DNA of 64,000 bases from Seminavis robusta (Eukaryota; Bacillariophyta; Bacillariophyceae; Naviculales; Naviculaceae). The stretch is from the NCBI GenBank assembly GCA_903772945.1, contig CAICTM010000026.1, forward strand, positions 115,382 to 179,381. Reading direction: 5' to 3'. The notes under the pieces were generated by a model. It was not told where the DNA came from, ran no database searches, and was given only the letters and a program-made list of their open reading frames with translations. A program made the position numbers and the translations under genes. Shown piece by piece: positions 54,634 through 64,000 of this stretch (position 1 is the first letter of the stretch; every line of letters starts with the position of its first letter).

Positions 54634-57600
54634 ATGAGGTATATCTTTTTCCTATTACTGCTGCTGTACATACCAGCGAGTGATTCCAAAGGCACCCAAA
54701 CACGCTACAAACGGCGGAAACTGCAAAGTCATGGAGGTGTCCGAGGGCAGAACAATGATGTGAGGATACTCAACTCGGGTAACAACATCTTCAATATGAG
54801 AAGAGAACCATACAAAGATCCATTTGCTGGTGAACCAAGGTACTCTGGGGTCATGGAGATCACCTTTTATCAAGCCCGCATGATGGCGAAACCAAAAGTT
54901 GCTGGGACAATGGGGGATACTACGAGCAGCACGACTGCTGCAGCAGGCCAAGACGACCTACCGATACTTGACATTACGCTGCCAACCAAGGCGTTGATGA
55001 TCAGGAAAATGGGAATGAGACCAAACAAGGGGTATGCATCGCCCACCAGGGCACCTTCCGTGTCTCAAGAAGATTCGGAAGAGGAACTACTACCGCCATT
55101 TGAGATTGTAGAAGAATCATTGGATGAACTGATACTGGTGCTGGAAGAATCGACGACAAGCTCGTCAAGAAAATCATACTCTTACAAAAAGGGAACCATG
55201 GGAAAAGGTGGCATGATGCAGAGGCCGCCATCATATAGCGTGGATGTGGAACCAACAATGATGCCAGTCCAGGCCAAGCATAGCAGCACCTCAAAATCAA
55301 TAAGCACAGAAACAATCTCCCAAAAGTCCAAGAGATCCAAGTCAAGAAAGAAAGGCATGGGGATGATGGACATGTTCACTGAGCAACCAACAATAGCACC
55401 CACTCCCATGCCGGTGCCACCGCATCCCATGACGGTTCCACCCCAAACTCCAAAACCAACCACGCCGCCGTTTTCTTGCATGGTCGATGCGTCCGGCAAT
55501 GCTGGAGCAACTCTCGGGGATACCACGCTTTATGATTTCTTTTATCAGCTGGAAGTGTCGCCTGGAATGACTGCTGAGCAAGTCGACGACAACCTGCTGG
55601 GTGATGTGGAAGTAGCCATGGCAAATGCTCTCATCCCGGATCTCTTTCCCAAAGAATGCGGTGACACTAGCCGACGGTTGCAATTGCAACTGAATGCAGT
55701 GTTTGCCACCACTGGACGTTATGCTGGCATAAGTACAACGCCCCCCGACTTTGTTCTCGATGGATGTACGTAGTCAGATCTTGGCGAAACGTATACTGCC
55801 AGTTTCAACCTCTGTTCACCTAACACTCTTGCGTGCTTGCTTTGTCGCGACAGTTTCGTGCAGTGGTAGTTACATTGAGCCATGCTATGTGGTCGCGGGC
55901 GCATTGACAATCTACTCGTTGGGGCTATCAGAAGAGCAAATAACAGTGGATGTAGGCTTGGGCATTCAACAGCTTTTCTTCAGCAATCGACTGGCAGACA
56001 TTTCCGAAGACATTGTCGGCAGCACCTTACTGGACAATGATCTCAATCCCGTCACTCCTCCTCCCATGCCAACCACGCCACAACCTACAATGATTGCAAC
56101 ACAGGAACCCACAGCGGAACCAACTCAAGTCCCCACGGCACAACCCACACCTGAGCCTGTTCCACCAACAATTACACCAACTGTGGCCACTAGTCCTCCA
56201 ACAATATCACCCACACAAGGGACAAACCCTCCTACCTTATTTCCAACTTCAGTCCCAGACACACAGGAGCCAACACCGGTAATAGACCCACAAGCGCCGA
56301 CTCTACAACCTACTTTGTCCAACTTCCCAACCATGGGCACACCGGCGCCATCTGTCATCGGAACTCCACAACCAAGTATTACGAGCACACAACTTCCAAC
56401 GTCTGGTGGAACATCAGTTCCAACGTCTGGTGGAACATCAGTTCCAACGACGCTTCCGACACCTCCAGTGCCAACAACACCTGTTCCGACTTTGACACCG
56501 ACAACCTCCTTTTCACCCACGATGTCGCCGGCACCGACGACAAACAGCACTGAGGTTCCAACCGCAGTCCCAACGATCGCGACAATGGTACCCAGTGCAG
56601 GGGAATCTGAAGAAGATGGGGGCACTCCAGTCTTCCCCTTGTGGGCTTGGATTGTGCTCGGCGTTGGTCTTGCAGTGCTTTGTATGATTTGCCTCTTCCT
56701 TAATCGTGCGCAGGGCCATGTCGTTCTGGATGAAGGCGGCGGTAAGGATGACAAACTCGGCGGATATCAACAAACACAGTCTCAATTCTCCAACGATGAT
56801 TTAGAACCCGCCTATGAACCGCCATCGTACCCCGTTACGCAACCCATGCAACCGACACCACCTGCCGAGCAGCCGAACCCGTATCTTCAGGGAACGTACA
56901 ATACAATCCCACCTACTACGACAATTCAACCGGTCCAAACCGAAACGTACAGCGACTCTGAGGCTGACAACGACGAAGGCAAGGACGGCGATATTCCACC
57001 AGACATTGCACTCGACCCCGAACAAGGGAGCCTTGTTGACAATGAAGAATACGAAAACGAGGAGTACGAAGAGGAAGACGACGAAGAAGAAGGTACGTAG
57101 GTTTTGCGAGAATTCGACAATTGGAGAGCGCATTCGAGTTTCTAAGCTATGCTCACTCGGTTGACCCGATCTTGAACCCAACAGAAGAAGAAGAAGAAGA
57201 GGATGACGAGGAGGAGGAGGAGGAGGAGGAGGAGGACGAGGAGGAGGAGGAAGATGACGAGGAAGAAGAGGAGGGGGGGGAGGAAGAAGAAGAAAGCGAG
57301 GATGAAGGCGGAACGTACGTATTGCATGTGTCGTGAAGTTGTTTTGCATCGCACGGCGCCCTCACTCAATCTCAAACGTCTCCTTGTGAAACTGTAGAAT
57401 CCTCGGTGAATTCCAGGTCGTTGAGGTTGCTGGATTTCAAACTGAAGACGACGACGACGACGACGAAGAAGAAGAAGAAGAAGAAGAGAGTGAAGAAGCA
57501 AGTGGAGAAGTCGAAAGTGGCGACGAAGAGGAATACGAGGAGGGGGAGGAAGAAGAGGGTAAGTGGTGTCATGCAATTTGAAATGTGTTTCAATGACATG

Positions 57601-58357
57601 CTATAGTCTCAACCAATCAACTGTATTCTCAAAACCTCTAGAAGAATATGAGGAGGAAGAAGGAGAAGGTAGGTTTGAAAAGTTTCGTACTAGTGGTTGC
57701 AATGATGTATACAATCTCTCACAACTTGGCCCTAAATTCAGAAGAGGAGGAGGAGGAGGAAGAAGAAGAAGAGGAGGAGGAAGAAGAAGAGGAGGAGGAG
57801 GAGGAGGAAGAGGAGGAGGAAGAAGAAACAGAAGCAGAAGGGGAAGAAGTGGAGGGAGAGGAGGGAGAGGAGGAAGATGAAACAGAAGCTGAAGAGGGGG
57901 CAGCGGAAGAAGCCGTAGAAGAAGAGGAAGTCGATGAAGACGATGAGGGCTCCAGCGATTACGACGAGGTGAGTGGCTTGCCTCGACAATGTCAAGAGTT
58001 CTACCATTTCAAGATAGCACTCTACCCTTTCGAGAGCATTCTGTTTCTAACCGTTCCTATCTGGGGTGTTTTCTGCTTCAATAGGAGACCTACATTGAAG
58101 AGGGAGAAGAAAGTTCCTACGACGAGGTGAGTGCGGTCAACGCGTCTCATCTGATCTGTTGCATCGCAAAGGGTCAAAGATCGCGTTTTTCTGGGTTGGA
58201 TCTCATCCGTCATTTCTTGTTTGCCTGTTAAAACGTTTAGGAATCCTATGGCGAGGCAAGCTACGAAGAAGAGATTATCGAAGACGACGACGAAGAGGGC
58301 GAGCAGTCCTGGTTGCAAGAACTTCAGGAAGCACAGGCAGGAAACTATCCAAAGTAG
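54634..58357 (+). CDS. Type I membrane protein with multi-exon acidic tail, surface-family member 5
   Basis: Eight exons: 54634-55765, 55854-57092, 57185-57314, 57398-57558, 57642-57668, 57742-57968, 58085-58126, 58241-58357; 1024 aa. Signal peptide (FFLLLLLYIPASDS), then KRRKLQSHGG, NIFNMRREPYKDPFAGEPR, Lys/Ser/Met-rich segments (SKRSKSRKKGMGMMDM), and the family ectodomain: FSCMVDASGNAGATLG, FFYQLEVSPGMT, ALIPDLFPKEC, RRLQ, PDFVLDG. The conserved intron follows, then FSCSGSYIEPCYVVAGALTIYS. A very long PT stalk (about 470-620), a helix (WAWIVLGVGLAVLCMICLFL) and a Pro/Tyr-rich tail follow. Exons 3-8 encode an extremely acidic Glu/Asp tail with scattered Tyr (EEYEEEEGE, SSDYDE, SSYDE). Each junction keeps frame, and every exon has GT-AG ends. 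Exon 5 is only 27 bp. Function unknown; the tail could bind basic proteins or Ca2+. Confidence 0.78.
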
Positions 58358-59680
58358 ATGTCACCGCCATGAATGATCTCCAAGCGAACATGCCGCAAGA
58401 CTTTGGCACCCCGGTTTTGACCTGCCTCAGCAAGCAGACTGCTGAACTGTCCTGTTTCACCTCGGTCTCAACCGTATCAATCGACAATCTATCCCAAGTG
58501 CCACGCAGCACTCGAGCCGCGGCCCAGTGGCCCAGTTCTGTTCGCCTCGATGTAGTACTTGCACTACTGGTACAACTACTAGCTACATGATGTATGTACC
58601 AATGAATCAATCCCTTTGGTGACCGGGGCTGCGGTGCAAACAATTGTCTTTGCTGCAAAGGCCCGCAGCTTGCACAGGTGGCCTGGAGATGCGGACATAG
58701 GCCTGAGGGCCAGGTCTTTCAGACCAGAATGAAGACGGTCCCCGGCTTATATTCAGCTAGCTAGCTGGCGAATGGACTCGATGAGTCCAATGCCACTCGA
58801 GCTCGCACGGTACTGAGGTACCGTTGGCTACTCCGGCACTAGGTTCCACGATGTGCTGAAAATTAGCAGAGTAACTATCTACCCGGGTATCCAGCTAGCT
58901 CAACATTGCATTTTTAAAGTCGTCCAATAGAGTACTTCAATGACAACACAAGTAGCTATAGGGTACATGTCAGCAACTCCTACTGCTAGCTAGACAACGC
59001 TCTGAAATCTATCAGGAAACCTCATCCGATCGCGGTTTCCCAAAGAGCGCAGATAAAATATACCCTATCCTTAACAGACACAAATTACCCTTGTCTCTAT
59101 CATCCTGCTGCCAGACAGGTCAGATGCAAATTTCATTAAGCTCCTCATGTCTGAATGATGCATAAATATTTACTTAGACATCTGCATCCAACTATTGTCG
59201 CAGAGTGGAAATTGGGCGAGTAGGTCACACAATTAATTAGTCCGCGAAATGTTGTCACCACATTTGTATGCAGCAGTTTTTGCTGCCATCCTCCCATCGA
59301 CGACGACAGCAGGGAGCACCTTCCTCATGAACTCGCGGTCTTACTTGCGACATTCATAGTGGCAACACTCCCACCAACAAAGCAAGAAGGACGAAGATAA
59401 CAAAAGACCAACAATTGCTCCTACTAGAGAGTATCGGCAGCTGCATAGGTTAGCTGGTTGTTAGTTGAGGTTTTGTATGTTAGCTAGGGTATCAAGTTGT
59501 TCCGTTTCTGTGAAATCTGTCGCTCCATTACCATCCGCCTTCCAACCAATCTTGAGTTCGAGTCGACGGTCATTTCTATCATCTACCAACCAGACAGCTT
59601 CAGACGTATATCTTAGCTTAGCTTAGCCTAGCTTAGACGGACAGCAGCAAGCCACCACCAAACAATCAAATTCATCGAAG
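58358..59680. other. Intergenic spacer
   Basis: About 1.3 kb. CTAGCTAGCTGG at 58757, and TTAGCTTAGCTTAGCCTAGC at 59612-59633 just before the DNAJ gene, a short TTAGC repeat. No gene recognised. Confidence 0.55.
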
Positions 59681-60523
59681 ATGGTCCCTGATCCGTACAA
59701 AGCGCTGGGCCTCGCCCACGATGCTACGCAGAAAGAAATCAAATGCGCCTATCGTAAGCTGGCACTTAGTCTACACCCTGATAGACTAACGAGACAGAAC
59801 GCCACAGAGACAGAGATGGACCGGGCCACCGCTGAGTTCGCCAAGGTATCAGCTGCCTATTCCTTGCTCACGGATTTGGCGAGAAAGCGAGAATACGATC
59901 ACATTTACAAGTATGGAGGGTACGACGACGATGAGGTGGACAACATTCTAGGACAAGGGGGCAATCTCAATCGAGGAACCAAACGACAACAACAACAGCA
60001 AGGATCTTCCTCTTCCTTTGCATCCTCACCGGATCCTTGTGACCCGCAGATGAAGAAATCCGCAAGAGGCATTGGATACAGGTGTACAGATCACTTTGCC
60101 TACATTCTTTCTCAAGGACGGAGAGCCTCCACCTCTGTGGCCGGAATAGAGATACCCGCCCGACTGCACATGTCCAGACCTCCCTCAGGCACAGGTGGAT
60201 TCAGGCTCTCCTTTAGCTCGGGACAGTTCACAACCACACCCAATGGCGCGAAGAAATACACGTCCAAAACGACGCAGTTTGTTGCCGGCAAGAAATTCAC
60301 AAGAGTCGAAACCACCGTCGTTCATCCGGACGGACGCAAGGAAATCCTTATCGAAGGCGACGACTATGTAGAACGGCGCACAACCCCGCCAACACGAACG
60401 ATACCTGGGAATGTGACCCAAAAACACGGAGCCGACGGCGACCTGCCATGGTATATGGAAGCCTGGCATGGAATCAAAGACAAGCTCTCCGCCTGTTACA
60501 GTCCCTGTATTCCCGTACAATGA
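59681..60523 (+). CDS. DNAJ (HSP40) co-chaperone
   Basis: Single exon, 280 aa. J-proteins stimulate HSP70 ATPase activity. The J-domain spans about residues 4-76: DPYKALGLAHDAT, YRKLALSLHPDRL (HPD at 32-34, essential for HSP70 contact) and KVSAAYSLLTDLARKREYD. A Gln/Ser-rich linker (RQQQQQGSSSSF) follows. The C-terminal part includes RLSFSSGQFTTTPNGAKKY, then FVAGKKFTRVETTVVHPDGR and KEILIEGDD, reminiscent of the DNAJB2/B6-type beta-rich C-terminal region. No Zn finger, signal peptide or membrane helix. ATG at 59681 gives the standard N-terminus. Cytosolic or nuclear location is inferred. Confidence 0.92.
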   Translation: MVPDPYKALGLAHDATQKEIKCAYRKLALSLHPDRLTRQNATETEMDRATAEFAKVSAAYSLLTDLARKREYDHIYKYGGYDDDEVDNILGQGGNLNRGTKRQQQQQGSSSSFASSPDPCDPQMKKSARGIGYRCTDHFAYILSQGRRASTSVAGIEIPARLHMSRPPSGTGGFRLSFSSGQFTTTPNGAKKYTSKTTQFVAGKKFTRVETTVVHPDGRKEILIEGDDYVERRTTPPTRTIPGNVTQKHGADGDLPWYMEAWHGIKDKLSACYSPCIPVQ

Positions 60524-60773
60524 AACAGTTACTATATCATTAAAGGAACCGGGCATTACTAGTTCTTGTAAAACATATAGAAGCATCCATATTATTATTG
60601 ATGGTATTCGCTTTCTCTTCCTTTCCATTCCCTAAAATCAGCATGGTCAGATAGATACCCTTCGCTGGCGGTTCCACCACGAGCTGCATATACAGTAATG
60701 GACCGAACTTTTCCTTGCCTCATAATCAGCTCTCCCAGATGGCGCTGCAGTACAAATACAGAAGGACTTGGAA

Positions 60774-61586
60774 CTAGAAGAACTTAGGGTCTGGGCCTTC
60801 CGGCGTCTTGCCAAGGGGTCTCTTCTTTTCAGCCCGAAGTTGCCTGCGGCGTTTCTTCACTGCTGGGTTCATCTTGGCGTGTGTTGCTTGATCACCATAA
60901 GTCAAACCTTGGTTGCTTGCCCAGGCCATTTGCCCCGTCATACTCAAATCCGACAGCCCTTGCATTATGCTCCCAGCCGCATCGAATGTTTCTCTCTGTT
61001 TCTTGACGTCACGGCAGACCTTTTTGTGTCTGATCTTCCAATCTTTGCCTTGGCACTGCTTGCAACAGTAATACGCTAGCTTACATTCCACGCAGAACGA
61101 CAGTTTTGCCTCAGCCGTGTCCGTTTGATAGCAACCTCGGCGTCCCATGGTTGTTGTACAGAATTTGTACCACTCTGGCACAGGAGCTGGGACTACTGAG
61201 TCCTTTTCTGCCTTTAAGATGCTTAACAGCTCTTCTGTTGTGGATGCTCCAGGGCAGGGAATCAACTGCCGGAGCATCACACTTCTAAGTAGTCCGAAGC
61301 GGGCGCCGCTGCACAGGAGGAAGGTTAGCTTCGTGCAGTCGAATCGTTTCCAACAGTTCATCGGAAACCCCTAGCGCAGGAGGGCGCCGTTCAAATGCAC
61401 GACGCGTAGCAGCTTCTGGTGAAGGCCTTCTAAGATCCAGTAGAAAGCTGCGCATTTCTGGTGTCAAGGTTGGAATAGCCTCCAGTGGATCATGGTGGTA
61501 GTTTTCCATTAACTTAGGAATTACAAAGTCCCCAGCTCCTTGGGTGTCAGGAGACCTTGCTCTTCGTAGAGGCCATCAAGGTCCAT
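60774..61586 (-). pseudogene. MYND-type zinc-finger gene with two frame breaks
   Basis: On the minus strand three frames join into one protein-like sequence: MDLDGLYEEQGLLTPKEL (start 61586), then a shift at the C4 run 61530-61533, VIPKLMENYHHDP through HEANLPPVQRR, then a second shift near 61300-61310, and an open 3' part of about 180 codons. The 3' part contains a MYND finger: C-x-E-C, YYCCKQCQGKDW, H-K-K-V-C (about 61070-61015), with an earlier Cys pair (FCTTTM...GCYQTD). It ends in a basic KKRRRQLRAEKKR region. No splice sites fit the breaks. A functional shorter protein starting at 61361 or at MLRQL is possible. Assembly error in the C/G runs could also explain it. Confidence 0.6.
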
Positions 61587-61818
61587 GGTGGACAAGTTTA
61601 TGATAGAAACAAAGCAGAAACAAATGACCTAGCTACTAGAAGATAAGTGTCCAATGGCTGGCTCCGATGAAGTGTGCCTAATTGAGTATGAGTCGAGTCC
61701 ACGCTAGAGCTTATTCCACGCTATCTAGAGTTAGAATTATATCATCAAATGAATGATCGAATTGATTCGATTCGATTCATTCAATTGATGGATTCGATGC
61801 TATACGATACCATTCGAT

Positions 61819-62036
61819 CAACGAGCGCCGACAAGCGGCGCTCGCCTAGAGCAGCACTGCACGACTAGTTGAGTAGAGTAGGGTGGTGGAGAGACTCGGC
61901 CATTTACTGAGCCGACCGTCTCCGCTACCCAGGGGTGCCGCTCGTGATTGCTAGAATCCCGGGCGGGAACCAAGGCACGATGAGGCAGTCCCGCGGGAGT
62001 GAGTCCCGCGTGATTGTACGACATTCGGACAACCCA
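61819..62036. repeat. Direct repeat copy 1, about 218 bp, with hairpin
   Basis: Begins CAACGAGCGCCG and ends near CATTCGGACAACCCA. GAGCGCCG / CGGCGCTC form an 8-bp perfect hairpin at 61823-61843. About 90-95% identical to the copy at 62493-62706, differing mainly by 1-4-base indels. Confidence 0.9.
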
Positions 62037-62492
62037 GGGAGGGAGAGGTGGGTTAATCTATTCTAGTTCTTGCTTGCAGCTCGGCTGAAAGAAGAATTGT
62101 GAGCAGAGAAGGAGACAACCTTCTTGCATCGACTGTTCAATGGCTGACGAGAGTTGGACCGGTCTTGATGTTGTGTTCATTCAAGTTGCTATCTGGTGAG
62201 CGATCTTCGAGGGTGCTAAGAACGTGCTATTCCTTAGAGCCGATCTTGCGAATGGAGGCAGACATAGCGACATGTATGTGGGTATCCATTTCAGGAACGC
62301 AGGTGATGACCTGAGAGATGTAGAGATGTACTTGATGTGTAGGAGCGAAGTGTGGGAATCGATTTTGTGTTTTGTGAGATGTACAGTTTGGCAACTGTGA
62401 GTCGAGTCATCTCGTCGAAGAACCATGAGGGTTCAGGTTTGCGCGGAAGGATAGGGATCAGGATCTTGTCCTCTTTGCGTGCGGCTGCTCGA

Positions 62493-62706
62493 CAACGAGC
62501 GCCGACAAGCCGGCGCTCGCCTAGAGCAGCACTGCACGACTAGTTAGTAGAGTAGGGTGGTGGAGAGACTCGGCCATTTACTACCGACCGTCTCCGCACC
62601 CAGGGGTGCCGCTCGTGATTGCTAGAATCCCGAGCGGGAACCAGGCACGAATGAGGCAGTCCGCGGGATGTGAGTCCCGGGTGATTGTCGACATTCGGCC
62701 AACCCA
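62493..62706. repeat. Direct repeat copy 2, about 214 bp, with hairpin
   Basis: Begins CAACGAGCGCCGACAAGCCG and ends near CATTCGGCCAACCCA. It has the same hairpin as copy 1. The two copies are 674 bp apart start to start, with unrelated sequence of about 455 bp between them. Confidence 0.9.
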
Positions 62707-64000
62707 AAGCCAAAGGCAGAACAGGGTGGGAGCGTAGCGGGGTGGGAAGAGTTTGGAGAGACCGAGAGAGGCAAGGTCTCTCTGGGAAATTGGACTAAGG
62801 GAGGTTAGTCCTCGTAGAGTTCGCGTGAAGGAGGATCTCTGCGATAGAGCAGGCGCTGAGCAGGCGGGAGGAATTGTCGTAGGATCCCGCCTGGAAGGTG
62901 TAGGCACCATGGGCCACATTTTCTGGATAGTGTGCGTGATATGGCGCCTGGATTCGAAGTAGCGCAACTGGCGTTGACTTCCATCGACGAGGAGGCGGAT
63001 GGCATCGGAGTCAACATGGGCGCAGAGAGAGCAGTGGCGCCGCCGGACGGAGGGAGCGAGCGGGACTCTTTCATGTGGAATTCCGGTGTCGTTCGAGCCG
63101 CTTTGCGCAGCAGAAGGCAATCGTGATGAACTTGGCTTGACGTTGTCCATTCTACGCGGTATTGTAGTGTTGTATATGGACGGCGCGAGCCTCCAGGGAG
63201 TGTTGAGATGATGTGTGCAGACGGAGTGACGACAGAGGCGAGGATTGACAAGCCAAAGCAGGGTCAGCGGTAGCCCCGTGACCCACGACTCGCCTTTGAC
63301 GGTTCTGTTGGTCAGTGAATGTCAGAACAGCCGCGGTGAGGCGATGGGGTCAGACACGTCATTCAAAGAGATCTTGTCAGCGGCTGGACTTGGAGGCGAC
63401 CGGCGAGGTGAAGGTGATGCTCAAGGAGAAGGCCTGTCTTCGGGCCTCAGGTTCACGGTGTCGAGGTATTCGGCGGGCGGAGAAGCCAGAAGAAGGGCAG
63501 ATGCAGAGGTCCCGCGTGTGTTGGTTGACGTGCCCCGGACGGGGTCAACGTCAGTCGAGAGCGGAAGCATTTCTTGGAGGATGAGATGTTGAGGGTAGGC
63601 GGTCGGGGAGTCCATCTGTCATGGAGGCCTTTGTAGTAACCAGTGAGTATGGATGGAGTTTCCGTCGGAGCGAGGTCGGGGTCAGGCTGGTCCAAGTTGG
63701 ATATCCCCTCGCCGACGGTCGTGAAGGGCTTTGTACCACTGTGTCAGCTCGGGCATCGTTCGACACGCAGTGGTTGTGGGCGAAGGCAAGGAGGTAGAAG
63801 ATACGGACCTCGGGCTCAAAGGATATCACGGAGGGTTGCGTGGACCTTGTTGCGATCGCAGAATCACACCAGCGCACCGAAGGTGCGGGTTCGGGCTCTG
63901 GCGGTCTTGGAGACGGTGCTTTGGAGGCAACTTGTAGCGAAGCGCGGAGGAGTAAAGCTGGAAAGTGATCTCGGGTGGGCAGCAACACCCTTCCAGGAGC

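Larger units (their letters stand above)
61587..64000. other. GC-rich region without recognisable genes, probable degenerate mobile-element edge
   Basis: Composition shifts to high GC compared with the preceding 60 kb. Many overlapping frames occur on both strands, none with family-like sequence. It contains two direct repeats (61819-62036 and 62493-62706). Possible remnants of retroelement-like Pro/Ser/Thr-rich coding sequence lie on the minus strand at 63150-63990, but no reverse transcriptase, integrase or RNase H motif was seen. Confidence 0.4.

Noticed and set aside
56125-56754. Minus-strand Gly/Val-rich frame of 209 codons
   Set aside because: Antisense of the PT stalk in the gene at 54634; repeat-driven.
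57142-57580. Minus-strand frames of poly-Leu and poly-Ser
   Set aside because: They are complements of the GAA/GAG repeats in the acidic exons of the surface gene at 54634; no start context or motif.
62581-63990. Several overlapping minus-strand frames as possible gag-pol
   Set aside because: Pro/Ser/Thr-rich sequence only; no zinc knuckle, protease, integrase or reverse transcriptase motifs were visible, so no CDS is called.

Overview
The window is nuclear DNA of a photosynthetic eukaryote, most likely a pennate diatom. Supporting signs are short GT-AG introns (mostly 69 to 150 bp), plastid proteins with a signal peptide followed by a GFAP/GFLP-type motif, a PsbP protein with a twin-arginine lumen signal, TIR-like/TPR proteins, and long PT-rich type I membrane proteins. 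The species cannot be fixed from sequence alone. Gene density is about one per 3 kb. No tRNA, rRNA, CRISPR array or origin was recognised.

Layout. 1-32.8 kb is mostly housekeeping: a nucleoside phosphorylase-like protein (cut by the left edge), a two-helix membrane protein, an ATAD5/ELG1-like PCNA-unloading ATPase, mitochondrial complex I NDUFV1, an unknown 430-aa protein, a badly frameshifted STAND-type ATPase pseudogene, a PsbP-family lumen protein, a probable Mediator MED14, a receptor-like kinase with a predicted beta-propeller ectodomain, signal peptidase subunit SPCS3, a small Cys-motif protein, an aldo/keto reductase with a plastid-type leader, a truncated haemoglobin and a SET-domain methyltransferase.

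33-58.4 kb is the most distinctive part. Five related genes (33301-35951 minus, 44839-46495 plus, 47097-47840 minus, 52452-53972 plus, 54634-58357 plus) encode secretory proteins. Most have a signal peptide, a low-complexity segment (often Lys/Ser/Gly-rich), PT-rich stalks, a shared Cys-containing ectodomain and one transmembrane helix. Four share an intron at the same codon phase and the same place in the domain. They are interleaved with a 1526-aa TIR-like/TPR protein, a Tousled-like kinase, and a 3.7-kb spacer with repeated exon-like modules.

58.4-61.6 kb holds a DNAJ protein and a frameshifted MYND-finger gene. 61.6-64 kb is GC-rich, lacks convincing genes, and carries two direct repeats of about 215 bp with a perfect hairpin, probably the edge of a degenerate mobile element.

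Exon boundaries were placed by eye from splice consensus, reading-frame continuity and protein-family conservation. They have not been checked against transcripts.
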